64,000 nt of DNA from Cryptosporangium phraense (GTDB taxonomy: Bacteria > Actinomycetota > Actinomycetes > Mycobacteriales > Cryptosporangiaceae): contig NZ_VIRS01000022.1 of NCBI RefSeq assembly GCF_006912135.1, positions 59,982 through 123,981 on the forward strand, in the 5' to 3' direction. The translations under genes were made by a program, and so were the position numbers. Below, piece by piece: positions 1 through 8,032 of the stretch (within the stretch, counting starts at the first letter, position 1; each line of letters begins with the position of its first letter). The notes below the pieces were generated by a model. That model searched no databases. It saw nothing but the letters and a program-made list of their open reading frames with translations, and had not been told where the DNA came from.

Positions 1-80
1 CCGAACCGACCGCCTCCCCGTTCCTGGGCGGCGCATCTGGGCGGACGGCACCTGCTCCCGCCGATCGGAGGCGCACCTAA
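1..80 (+). CDS. 3' end of an unidentified upstream gene (partial)
   Basis: The frame from base 3 is open to a TAA at 78-80 that overlaps the ATG of the next gene (TAATG). The visible 25 residues are Pro/Ala/Arg-rich and end in DRRRT. The overlap and the G/C-rich third positions suggest a real, coupled upstream gene, but too little is present to name it. Confidence 0.4.
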   Translation, partial: EPTASPFLGGASGRTAPAPADRRRT

Positions 81-697
81 TGGACCAGCACCCACGCGCA
101 CGCCCCAGCGACACCGCAGAGCTCCCGGCCGGCGTCGCCGACCCACTGCTCTGGAGGGTCGCCTACGACGTCGCTGCCGCCCATCAACCAGGAGCCGACG
201 GCCGCTGTCTCAACTGGCAGTGCACCAACCTGGCCCCTGGCGAGTGCGCGGTCGCCGCCGATGCCCACCGCGCTCTACAACTCGCCTGCCCTGGTTGGTC
301 CCCTCATCCCGAACCGAAACCAGCTCCCGCGAGCCCCTCTACACCTGTTTACGCAGGCCAACGGCAGGTACCCAAGGCCGCCGACCTGCCCGGAACTCGC
401 GACTGGGCCAACCGCTTTCCCGGTTGGTTCACCCCACGCTCCGCGGAAGCACCGACTGCGTCCGGCGAATCCGTCCGCTGGCCGGGGCCCGAGCAGCGGA
501 ACCTCACATCCTCCGGGCGCCGAGCCTTTCCCCCTGCAGGTACCAAGCCTGCAAACACCGAAGCGCAGCATCGAACTGGAGCCCGTACTTTCGTGTGGCT
601 TCCCTACCGGCCACCCTGCTCGACTCCACAGCGCCGTGAACGTGCGGAAAGGCCGCCTGGGCCGCGAGCCCACGCCGCCTATGCGCAGTCGGCGTGA
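80..697 (+). CDS. hypothetical actinobacterial protein
   Basis: The ATG overlaps the upstream stop and follows a good ribosome-binding site (GGAGG at about 67-71). The first 70 of 205 residues resemble short actinobacterial proteins with a WRVAYDVAAAHQP stretch followed by a DGRC..WQC cysteine pattern and a second cysteine cluster, possibly a small metal-binding fold. From about residue 75 the chain becomes Pro/Arg/Ser-rich and low in complexity. That tail may be read through after a frameshift, since relatives I recall are shorter. Function unknown. It is convergent with the phosphotransferase gene that ends the large minus-strand operon. Confidence 0.5.
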   Translation: MDQHPRARPSDTAELPAGVADPLLWRVAYDVAAAHQPGADGRCLNWQCTNLAPGECAVAADAHRALQLACPGWSPHPEPKPAPASPSTPVYAGQRQVPKAADLPGTRDWANRFPGWFTPRSAEAPTASGESVRWPGPEQRNLTSSGRRAFPPAGTKPANTEAQHRTGARTFVWLPYRPPCSTPQRRERAERPPGPRAHAAYAQSA

Positions 698-751
698 TCC
701 ATTCCCGCAACTTCGGCCAGCTCAGCCACCTATCGGGCCTCAGGAAGAACG

Positions 752-1564
752 CTATTGAAGGGATACCGAGCGCGCCTCTGAGTGCCGGACGGTGCCGGTC
801 AGCCTGTCCAACGGGATGCAATGGGCGATGACCTCGCGATCGCGCTCGTCCAGTGCCCCATACCCCGCGAGAAAGGCCTCTTCAAGGTCCGGCCGCTCCG
901 GCCACACGCGGTCCGCGAGGCGCACGACGTCGCGAGCTGCAAGGTCGTATCGGGAGTGCTCGAAGTCGATCACCGCTACTCCACCACCCGGACGAACCAG
1001 CAGGTTGCGCGGCATGAAGTCGAGGTGGCACGGCACGGCCTCGATCGGCGCGAGTTCCGTCAGCGCGTGAAGGTGCGCCCGGACGTCTGCGATCTCGGCA
1101 GCGGTTATGACGTCCCGGCCCCGGTTGAGCCAATATTCGCCCCGTTCCGCCAGCCGTATGGAGATGTCCGGCTCGAGCCGGGGTGGACCCGCGTCGTGGA
1201 ACAGCCGCAGCAGCGCGCCTGCCCGGGAGTACGCGGAAGCCTCCTCCTCGCAATCGAGTGAGGCTTCGCTCAGTTGCTGGCCGGCGATCGCGGCGACGAT
1301 GATTGCTGGAGGGTCGGTGCTGACTGCCACGATCTCGGGCGCGCCATCCCCGAGCACACCCACCCAGTTCCGGTAGGCGTGGACCTCCTGGTGGTGACGC
1401 TCGGGACTTCGATGCGCCTTGACGATGACCTCGCCGGCGGAGGTCGACGCCCGTAACACCGCTGTTCCGTCGTGGCCAGGATGCAGCGCCACCTGGTGGG
1501 CGTCGGGATCGACCAGTTGGCGGCAGAGGGTGAGGAGTTCGTCTGCGGGCGCTGCTACGCGCAT
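752..1564 (-). CDS. APH-family phosphotransferase (small-molecule kinase)
   Basis: A 270-residue protein of the aminoglycoside/choline kinase fold. The catalytic loop reads CHLDFMPRNLL (catalytic Asp in HxD, Asn seven residues on) and the metal-binding Asp is in VIDFEHSRYDLAARD, both in the C-terminal half. The ATG overlaps the 3' end of the histidine phosphatase gene by 10 bases. It is the last gene of the twelve-gene operon that runs from 11080. The family phosphorylates hydroxyls of antibiotics, sugars or choline-like compounds. Here it could give self-protection by phosphorylating the operon's product or could act in its assembly. The substrate cannot be told from sequence. Confidence 0.8.
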   Translation of the reverse strand: MRVAAPADELLTLCRQLVDPDAHQVALHPGHDGTAVLRASTSAGEVIVKAHRSPERHHQEVHAYRNWVGVLGDGAPEIVAVSTDPPAIIVAAIAGQQLSEASLDCEEEASAYSRAGALLRLFHDAGPPRLEPDISIRLAERGEYWLNRGRDVITAAEIADVRAHLHALTELAPIEAVPCHLDFMPRNLLVRPGGGVAVIDFEHSRYDLAARDVVRLADRVWPERPDLEEAFLAGYGALDERDREVIAHCIPLDRLTGTVRHSEARSVSLQ

Positions 1565-2208
1565 GGCTCCGCCAGGTGGCGGGTGTCGTTGTGCGCAGTG
1601 AGCATCCAGGTCTCCCGATCGAAGCGGTTGACGTGCCGCTCCCAGCGGCTGATGCCGGTGTGATCAGTGACGTATCCGGTGGTCACTCGCACCTCGGAGG
1701 GAACGCAGAGCAGCAGGGTGTGGGCCGCCTCGATGGTCTCGCCGTGCGCGACGACAAGGATGCGGTCGCCGACGTGTTCGTCCAGCAGCGACCGCAAGGT
1801 GCGATGGGCTCGGTCGAGATAGACGTTCCATGGTTCGGCTCCGGGCGCGTACGGCTCGTCGGGCCGATGCTGAGGCGGGCCGCCGAACACCGTCTTCATC
1901 TCGCTCCAGAGCTGGCCGTCGGCCTCGCCGTGGTCCGGACCGCGCAGGTCATCGACGATGGTCGGCTGGCTGGACAACGCGAACGCCACGGTGGCGACGG
2001 TCTCTCGTACGCGTTGGCGGGGCGTGCCGTAGATCGCGCAGAACGGCCGATCTCGATGTTCGGCGGCGAGGCGGGCGGCGAGCCTCCGCGCCTGCTCGTG
2101 ACCGCGAGGGCTGAGCCCGGTGCATCCACGGTCGCCGCCGACGGTGCCGGTGACGTTGCAGCTGGCTTCGCCGTGTCGGACGACGACGAGTTCGGTGGTC
2201 ACTGCCAC
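1555..2208 (-). CDS. histidine phosphatase (phosphoglycerate mutase-like) family protein
   Basis: The phosphohistidine motif RHGEASCN lies near the N-terminus and the second histidine is in LVVAHGETIEAAH, so this is a two-histidine phosphatase. I chose the GTG at 2208 because AAGGAG lies nine bases upstream; a second GTG at 2202 and an in-frame ATG at 2274 are alternatives, but the ATG would overlap the preceding gene. Length about 217 residues. Such enzymes remove phosphate from small molecules, so with the neighbouring kinases this could be an activating or resistance-reversing phosphatase for a phosphorylated intermediate. It follows the kinase-like gene after 29 bases. Confidence 0.75.
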   Translation of the reverse strand: MAVTTELVVVRHGEASCNVTGTVGGDRGCTGLSPRGHEQARRLAARLAAEHRDRPFCAIYGTPRQRVRETVATVAFALSSQPTIVDDLRGPDHGEADGQLWSEMKTVFGGPPQHRPDEPYAPGAEPWNVYLDRAHRTLRSLLDEHVGDRILVVAHGETIEAAHTLLLCVPSEVRVTTGYVTDHTGISRWERHVNRFDRETWMLTAHNDTRHLAEPCA

Positions 2209-2237
2209 GGTGGCGCGCTCCTTCGGGAAGCAGCAGG

Positions 2238-2939
2238 TCAGATTGGTATCGGCCACGGCCGCGTGTCGGCCCACGAGTGCTCGTAGCCGTTGCGGTGCAG
2301 GTAGCGCGCGGTGAGGACGTGGTGGATCTCGGCGTAGAGCGCGAGGTCGTACGCGGTGGCGGACGACGCCGGGCCACCTGCGTGCACGACCGCGGTGTTG
2401 TATGCGTCAAGCGCCTCGTGGATCGCCGAAGCCGCGATCGAGCCGTAGGTCATGACGAGGGAGACGACGAGCTTGGCGAGGTCGTAGCCGAACGGCGCGA
2501 GGGTGAGGTCGTCGAAGTCGACGACTGCGGGCCCGTCGGTGGTGATGAGGAAGTTGCGGAGATTGGCGTCCTTGTAGAAGGCGACGTCGCCGCCGACCGG
2601 AACGTCGAAGCGCGCGAGCACCTGCTGCCGGCAAGCGCAGAAGTCAGGAATCGTCAGCGCGGGCGTCGCGGTGAATGGATCGTCGAGCTGCGCGGCGTGC
2701 AGGTGCTGTTGGTAGGCGGTGCCATGGAGTCTGCCGAGCACGATCGCGAGGTCGACCAGGTCCCGAATCTCTGGCTGGCGTCCTTCGATGCGTTCGAGGA
2801 TTTGAAGCGTGCCGGTTCCGGGGTGGGCGTGCGGGAGCCGGATACCGCTTCCGAGTTGCTCCAGCCAGTCGCGGTGGCGCCGGGCGGCGAGCACGCAGGC
2901 GGCGTCCGGGTGGCGCTTGACGAAGACCGGCGAGGTCAT
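2238..2939 (-). CDS. APH-like kinase with shortened N-lobe
   Basis: A 233-residue protein with a kinase C-lobe. The catalytic loop is YKDANLRNFL (the usual HxD His is Tyr, Asp and Asn kept) and the metal-binding segment is VVDFDDLTLAPFGYDLAK. The chain opens directly with MTSPVFVKRH, which looks like the beta-3 strand with its ATP-contacting Lys, so the glycine-rich loop of a full N-lobe is missing. The ATG overlaps the stop of the methyltransferase gene by four bases, which supports this start and argues against a longer N-terminus. It may be a divergent lipopolysaccharide-kinase-like or APH-like enzyme; activity is uncertain. Confidence 0.65.
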   Translation of the reverse strand: MTSPVFVKRHPDAACVLAARRHRDWLEQLGSGIRLPHAHPGTGTLQILERIEGRQPEIRDLVDLAIVLGRLHGTAYQQHLHAAQLDDPFTATPALTIPDFCACRQQVLARFDVPVGGDVAFYKDANLRNFLITTDGPAVVDFDDLTLAPFGYDLAKLVVSLVMTYGSIAASAIHEALDAYNTAVVHAGGPASSATAYDLALYAEIHHVLTARYLHRNGYEHSWADTRPWPIPI

Positions 2940-3745
2940 GGACGCGCTGCTAATAGATAGGTGACGGTCGAGAAAGTGGTCAGCCCGTACTCAGGCATCT
3001 CGGCGCGAAGCGCCTCCACGAGATCGTCGGTGCGCACCTGGTACTTGGGGCTTGTACCGGCGTATTCGGCTAGGTGCTCGGCGTCGCTAAATCGGAAGGT
3101 GTGGCATTCGTCGATGCGCCCGCGGACCATGAGGCCAGCGCTCTCGATCGCGTTCTCCGCGTTCGCGGAGTGGAAGCTCTGATAGAGGCTCGGCCGTCGC
3201 GTCGCATCCGGGTCCATCCCGCTGGCGACCATGACCTCGTCGATCTCGCGATAGCTGTCGGCGGACTTGGTCACAGCCACGATGACGCCGTCCGGTCGGA
3301 GGCAGCGAGCGATCTCTGTGAGCACACTGTCGGGCTGGCTGGAGTGATAGAGACAGAAGGCGGCCACTGCGAGATCCACGGTTCCAGTGGCGACCCGCAG
3401 TTGGTGGAAGTCGGCGACCACGACGTCGGGATGGTGGCCGGCCGACCGCAGGCGTTCAGCGGCCACGTCGAGGAGCGCCTTCGACTGGTCAATCGCGACG
3501 AGGTGCGCTTCGGGGTAGCGGTTCGCCAACTGGACTGTACTGGTCCCGCGTCCGCATCCGATGTCAAGGATGCATTGCGCATGCGGCGCCGCCTCGACCG
3601 CTAGATCGACGATCGTCGCTGTGGCGTCGGCGCCTTCGATCTTCGCCCGGTGGAGGGCACCGGTCCGTTGTTGGAGCCGAGCCGGTGCGGCGTAGAGCGC
3701 ACCCCGAACGAGACCTTTGTCAGTGAACGGACTGTCGGTCGGCAC
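2936..3745 (-). CDS. class I SAM-dependent methyltransferase
   Basis: A 269-residue protein with the SAM-binding motif I ILDIGCGRGTSTVQLA around residues 60-75, acidic motif II LVAIDQSKALLD, and a post-II segment in VDLAVAAFCLYHSSQP. This is the Methyltransf_11/25 type, which methylates small molecules. It starts three bases after the upstream kinase gene and overlaps the downstream kinase-like gene by four. In this operon it is a candidate tailoring enzyme; the acceptor atom is unknown. Confidence 0.8.
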   Translation of the reverse strand: MPTDSPFTDKGLVRGALYAAPARLQQRTGALHRAKIEGADATATIVDLAVEAAPHAQCILDIGCGRGTSTVQLANRYPEAHLVAIDQSKALLDVAAERLRSAGHHPDVVVADFHQLRVATGTVDLAVAAFCLYHSSQPDSVLTEIARCLRPDGVIVAVTKSADSYREIDEVMVASGMDPDATRRPSLYQSFHSANAENAIESAGLMVRGRIDECHTFRFSDAEHLAEYAGTSPKYQVRTDDLVEALRAEMPEYGLTTFSTVTYLLAARP

Positions 3746-3748
3746 GGC

Positions 3749-4264
3749 TCACCTCTCCGAGTCTCCGTCGTCGAGGCGCTGCAGGAACTGGTTCGCGCGG
3801 CGTCGGCTGGTGAGGCGGACGTAGGTCGCGTGCTGGCCGTGCTCGGCGATCAGCGCGTCCACCCGGGGCCGCATCGTCTTGCGGTAGCCGAGGATGTATT
3901 TGACGAACGACCAGGTGATCCGGTCGTAGACCCCGTCGGCATGCTGGCCACCCCGGTAGCGCCAGCGGCGTTGCGCGATCCCCCAGAGGCAGGCCCAGGC
4001 GGGCAGATCGAGGAAGATCACCGTGTCGGCGCGAGCGAGGCGGACGGGCAGCGTCGAGGCGTAGTTGCCTTCGATGAGCCATCGATCGGCGGCGACGAGA
4101 TCGCGCTGGAGCTCGGCGAACTTCTCCATCGGGGTGGGGTTCCAGCCGTCGTCGTAATACAGCGCGTCGAGGTTGGTGACCGAGAGCCCGAGGGCGTCGC
4201 CGAGCCGGCGGGCCAGGACGGTTTTCCCGGAGCCTCCACAGCCGAGGATCGCGATCCTGTTCAT
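3749..4264 (-). CDS. P-loop kinase, adenylate kinase/topology-modulation (FlaR-like) family
   Basis: A 171-residue protein opening with [18 protein letters not shown] (Walker A), then [14 protein letters not shown], and [25 protein letters not shown], the pattern of small nucleotide/sugar kinases annotated as DNA topology modulation protein. I set the start at the ATG at 4264, since an in-frame upstream extension would run into the glycosyltransferase gene. Fifty-three bases separate it from that gene, and three from the next. In a pathway around a modified pyrimidine it could phosphorylate a nucleotide or hydroxymethyl group, but this is inference. Confidence 0.7.
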   Translation of the reverse strand: MNRIAILGCGGSGKTVLARRLGDALGLSVTNLDALYYDDGWNPTPMEKFAELQRDLVAADRWLIEGNYASTLPVRLARADTVIFLDLPAWACLWGIAQRRWRYRGGQHADGVYDRITWSFVKYILGYRKTMRPRVDALIAEHGQHATYVRLTSRRRANQFLQRLDDGDSER

Positions 4265-4317
4265 GCTTCGCGACGGTAGTGAGAATGCCGGACCAGCCTC
4301 CGGAGGCAGGCCGCTGC

Positions 4318-5367
4318 TCATCCGACTCGCCTTAAGGCGAGTCCGGTGAGTGTGTGCTCGACGGTGTCGAGCTGCCGAGACAGACGAAATTGGTCGAGGC
4401 GCGCCAGGCAAGCGTGGAGCACCTCGGCGTGGTCCTGCTCCCCGACGACCGCCAAGAGTTGCTCCAATCGGTTGGCCGCGTCGTCGCCGTCGCTGATGTG
4501 TAGTTGGCGCGGCGTGAACCGGCTGGCCTCGCGGATGGTGGCCGGTGTGAGCGGGAGACACCCGGCGAGGACCGCTTCGAACAGTCGCTGGGTCATGTGC
4601 CCGACGGAGGCGTACCGATCGGGCAGCAGCAGGACCGTCGCGACGGACCGTCGGTAAAGACGGTCGACGGCATCGAACGCGATACGACCAGCGAAGTTCA
4701 GATCACTCCACTGGCTGGACCGAGGCCATTTGCCGGCGATCAGATGCGTGTGACGGCGAGCGGCCGGTGCGAAGTGCCGATCGAAGGCCTCGTCGCGGTC
4801 GTACTGGTTGCCGATGTAGACGAGCGGGAGGTCGCGGCGCAGCTTGGTCAGTGTCACCGGGTCGGCGCCGTCGAGAGCTTCGTCTGCGACGGGGAACAGG
4901 AGCGACACCGCGCCGGGCGCGGGATGCAGCGCCGGCTCGCAGACCGCGACGGCAGGCGCACGCCGGATTGGGTGCTCCGCGGGGAGCTGGCGGTCCTTGT
5001 CCCACAGCAGCACAGGCACTCCACGAGCCGAGTAGACGTCAAGAAGTTGCTGCTGGCGGTGCAGGTCGCAGGTATGGCCGGGAGTACCGCACGTTGTGGT
5101 GTTGCGGCCGGGAATCGGCCAGCGCCATTCGAGGAACAGCACGTCGATGTCCGGGTAGCCCGCGTCCCAGTCGTAGATCGGGGTGAGGTCGAGGTGCGCT
5201 TCGTCGCGGTCCCGGTTGGCCTGGAGGAACACGACGCGGTGCCCGCGTTCCCGGAGTCCGTCGATCAGGGCGCGGCGGTGGCTGCGTCCGCCGTCGGGGG
5301 TGTCGACGACCCCGGACCCGAGGAAGCCCCAGAAGCTGTAGCCGAGGATCACTTGGAGACCCACCAT
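4318..5367 (-). CDS. CgeB-like glycosyltransferase
   Basis: A 349-residue soluble protein. An early [20 protein letters not shown] segment fits the donor-sugar Rossmann start, and the C-terminal [19 protein letters not shown] is the signature of the Glycos_transf_1_2/CgeB family (Glu and Gly of the nucleotide-sugar site). The start overlaps the carbamoyltransferase gene by 19 bases. CgeB-like proteins sit in spore-coat and capsule clusters and in phage DNA-hypermodification clusters. Here the partner epimerase (8029-9030) may supply its sugar nucleotide. Acceptor unknown. Confidence 0.7.
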   Translation of the reverse strand: MVGLQVILGYSFWGFLGSGVVDTPDGGRSHRRALIDGLRERGHRVVFLQANRDRDEAHLDLTPIYDWDAGYPDIDVLFLEWRWPIPGRNTTTCGTPGHTCDLHRQQQLLDVYSARGVPVLLWDKDRQLPAEHPIRRAPAVAVCEPALHPAPGAVSLLFPVADEALDGADPVTLTKLRRDLPLVYIGNQYDRDEAFDRHFAPAARRHTHLIAGKWPRSSQWSDLNFAGRIAFDAVDRLYRRSVATVLLLPDRYASVGHMTQRLFEAVLAGCLPLTPATIREASRFTPRQLHISDGDDAANRLEQLLAVVGEQDHAEVLHACLARLDQFRLSRQLDTVEHTLTGLALRRVG

Positions 5368-7070
5368 CCTTCGATCAGGAGGGCGTCCAACCCGGTGGTG
5401 GTCAGGCAGTCCAAGGCCATGTCGGGGGTTCCGCAGATCGGCTTGCCTTTGACGTTGAGCGAGGTGTTGATCAAGACGGGGACGCCGGTCAGCGCCTCGA
5501 ACTCCATGAGGACGTCGGCGAGGAAGGCGTTGGACTCCGCGGTGACGGTCTGCACGCGGGCGGTGCCGTTGACGTGGATGACGGCGGGGATGCGTTGTCG
5601 GGCCAGGTCGGTGACGCCGGAGGCGATGGACATGAACGGCGCGGGCTGGCCGAGGGTGAAGTAGTCACTCGCTGCGTCGTTGAGGATCACGGGCGCGAAC
5701 GGGCGGAACGGTTCGCGGAACTTGATATCGTCATTCAGGCGCCGGACGACGTCGGCGTGCAGCGGCGAAGCCAGAATCGATCGGTTTCCGAGGGCGCGGG
5801 GTCCTGCTTCGAGCGGCCCTCGGAAGAGTCCGACGATCGCGCCGTCGGCGAGCTTCTCCGCGAGGCTCTTCGCCGGCTTGGTGGGACGGAACGCGGCCAG
5901 TCCCGCACGAGGATGCGTCGGAAGCTCGAGCGGGGCGTACTGCGGTCCGAGGTAACAACGCCCAGCGACTCGCGCGGGTAGGCGTCGACCGGCGTCGAGC
6001 ACCGCTGCGAGGGCGGCGCCGATTGCCGTTCCAGAGTCACCGGGGGCCGGCGGGACATGAATCTCGTCGAACAATCCGGCCTCGGCGATCTTGCCGACGG
6101 CAACACAGTTGGTCGCGACCCCACCACCGAGGCAAAGCAGCCTGCTTCCGGTCACCTCGCGCACCCGGCGGGCGAGATGGAGCATCACGTTCTCGGTGTG
6201 CTCCTGGAGAGCGGCGGCCAGGTCGGCGTGGATCTGTTCTGGTGTCTCGTCAGCCTGCCGTGGCGGGCAGGTCGCGTCGGTGAAGGCGTCGCTGACGCGC
6301 GAGTATCCGCTGCTCAGCACGCGAAGCGGGAACCACCGGGGGTCAAGGGCGAATCCGTGCTCGGTGAGCGGGACGGCAGCGCGGAAAAGTTCACGGAAGC
6401 GTGCCGGGTCGCCGAGCGCGGCGAGCGCCATGACGGTGCCTTCTTCGTCGCCGCGGCGCCAGCCGAGGTGCTCAATGACGGCACCGTAGACGTATCCCAG
6501 CGAGGCGGGGTCGTTGAGTTCCTCGCGGATGTCGAGCGAGCATCGCCCGTCATCCAGGCGGCGGGCGTCGCTGAGGGTTGTCGTCTGTAGCTCGCCGAGG
6601 CTGTCGACGACGAGGACGCCGGCCGCGTCGTAGGTGCTGGAGGCGAACGCGTAGAGCGCGTGTGCGCGGTGGTGCAGAACGGGAGTGACCGTGCTATGCG
6701 GAAATCGTCGCTGAAGGTCCCGCATCCGGTCCTCGTATCGGCCGTGGACCTTGCGGAAGCTGGCTGCGCGCGGTTCCGCACGGGTCTGCGTTTTGGGCTG
6801 ACTCGTGTAGTGCGTGGTGGCAGAAAGCGCGTCTAGATATCGGGTGCCGTCGAAGTTGTACGCGACGATGTCGACGTCGTTCGCGTCGAGACCGGCGCGT
6901 TCGAGCAGCCAGGCCACTGCATGCTCGGGGAAGGCTGCGGTGTGCTTCTCCCCGTTGAGACGCTCTTCCTCGACGAAGCCGATGAGGCGGTCGTCGACGA
7001 TGAGGGCGGCGGCGGAGTCGTGGGTGTAGCTGCACAAGCCGAGCACCACGGGTGACTGAGCGGCGGTCAT
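5349..7070 (-). CDS. NodU/TobZ-family O-carbamoyltransferase
   Basis: A 573-residue protein, normal length for the family. The N-terminal domain begins GLCSYTHDSAAALIVDD and carries EEERLNGEKH. HHRAHA (residues 133-138) gives the conserved histidines, LGGGVATNC marks the Kae1-like ATP/carbamoyladenylate site, and GPRALGNRSILASP marks the C-terminal YrdC-like domain. The family makes carbamoyl-AMP from carbamoyl phosphate and moves the carbamoyl to a hydroxyl on an antibiotic, Nod factor or, in some phages, 5-hydroxymethylcytosine. Its ATG overlaps the stop of the thymidylate-synthase-like gene by four bases, so the two are made together. The obvious acceptor is therefore the hydroxymethyl group that enzyme would create. 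Confidence 0.88.
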   Translation of the reverse strand: MTAAQSPVVLGLCSYTHDSAAALIVDDRLIGFVEEERLNGEKHTAAFPEHAVAWLLERAGLDANDVDIVAYNFDGTRYLDALSATTHYTSQPKTQTRAEPRAASFRKVHGRYEDRMRDLQRRFPHSTVTPVLHHRAHALYAFASSTYDAAGVLVVDSLGELQTTTLSDARRLDDGRCSLDIREELNDPASLGYVYGAVIEHLGWRRGDEEGTVMALAALGDPARFRELFRAAVPLTEHGFALDPRWFPLRVLSSGYSRVSDAFTDATCPPRQADETPEQIHADLAAALQEHTENVMLHLARRVREVTGSRLLCLGGGVATNCVAVGKIAEAGLFDEIHVPPAPGDSGTAIGAALAAVLDAGRRLPARVAGRCYLGPQYAPLELPTHPRAGLAAFRPTKPAKSLAEKLADGAIVGLFRGPLEAGPRALGNRSILASPLHADVVRRLNDDIKFREPFRPFAPVILNDAASDYFTLGQPAPFMSIASGVTDLARQRIPAVIHVNGTARVQTVTAESNAFLADVLMEFEALTGVPVLINTSLNVKGKPICGTPDMALDCLTTTGLDALLIEGWWVSK

Positions 7071-8032
7071 CGGATGGCCGCCTTTGTCGATGTGACGTGG
7101 GTCCGAGCGGTGAGGTGCTCGTACCAGGCGTGTAGATGGACGCCGAGGTCGCCATCGAGGCTGTCCGCCAGGGCGGTGGCGCTCGTGCGGTCGCCGCTGT
7201 TCCAGCGTCGATAGCTCTCCAGCACCTGGCCCATGGCGTGCCAGATCGGGTCAGCGTCCATTGGTGCCTCACCCGCGATGACCGCTCCGAGGAACCTCGT
7301 TAGGTCATCCGGCGGTGCGACGAGCGGGGGCATCGCCGTCGAGGCCGCTGTCGGAGTGCGTGCTACTTCGGCGGCGCCGTCCCAGTCGTGGGCGTAGAGG
7401 TGCAGGGAATCGACGTGATGGTGATAGCTGCCCAGGTCGACGTCGAGCCAGCCCGCCATCAGCTCGTGCAGGATGGTCGCGGCGAACAGGTCGTAGGGCA
7501 GCCCGAGCCAGACGTCATTGCTGCGCATGGTCGTGTGCATGTGCAGCTGCCCGGCCCGGACGAAGAACCGGTAGTTCAGCGTGCAGGGCACGTCCCGGTT
7601 TCCCTGGGTGTCGAGTTGCGGGTCGTAGAGCTGGATCACGGCCTGCCGGCTGTCGGGATCGTGCCGCAGGAGTTCGCGGACACCGGTCAGTTGGTCGATT
7701 TCGCCGCGCCAGAGGCGGATGCGTGGGCCGTAGGCGCCGCGAAGTCGTCCGTCGTCGGCGTACTGCGCGAGGTTCCGGTTGAAGTCGAAGATCCACGGCT
7801 CATCGGATCCGGCGAGGATCCACAGCACCTCGGCGACCGCGAACGCGGGATTGAGCAGCCGGGCGGGAGGTACCGCGACGAAACGCTGCCGCGGATTGGT
7901 GAGGGTGAGGTGGGCCCCGAGGATTTCCTTGGTGAGCTGGCCACGCGGTGACGTTCGGTGACCTTGCTCCAGGACCTGGCCGCAGACAGCGGTGAACAGT
8001 TCGTTGGCGGACGTCGCGGTGAGCGTAATCAT
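7067..8032 (-). CDS. thymidylate-synthase-fold enzyme, predicted cytosine nucleotide 5-hydroxymethylase
   Basis: A 321-residue ThyA-fold protein. Counting from the nucleophile Cys150 (DVPCTLNYRFFV), Asp181 (GLPYD) is 31 residues on and His211/Tyr213 are 61 and 63 on, exactly the E. coli spacing Cys146, Asn177, His207, Tyr209. The position of Asn177, which reads O4/N3 of dUMP, is Asp here. Asp is found in phage T4 dCMP hydroxymethylase, and the Asn-to-Asp mutant of Lactobacillus casei enzyme accepts dCMP. The phosphate-binding pair is DSRQ, so one Arg is replaced by Gln. I infer a (d)CMP hydroxymethylase rather than housekeeping ThyA. Four-base overlaps join it to both neighbours. Confidence 0.82.
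   Translation of the reverse strand: MITLTATSANELFTAVCGQVLEQGHRTSPRGQLTKEILGAHLTLTNPRQRFVAVPPARLLNPAFAVAEVLWILAGSDEPWIFDFNRNLAQYADDGRLRGAYGPRIRLWRGEIDQLTGVRELLRHDPDSRQAVIQLYDPQLDTQGNRDVPCTLNYRFFVRAGQLHMHTTMRSNDVWLGLPYDLFAATILHELMAGWLDVDLGSYHHHVDSLHLYAHDWDGAAEVARTPTAASTAMPPLVAPPDDLTRFLGAVIAGEAPMDADPIWHAMGQVLESYRRWNSGDRTSATALADSLDGDLGVHLHAWYEHLTARTHVTSTKAAIR

Noticed and set aside
7067..8032. Housekeeping thymidylate synthase (thyA)
   Set aside because: The uracil-reading Asn is Asp, an Arg of the phosphate site is lost, and the gene is embedded in a specialised operon rather than next to dihydrofolate reductase.
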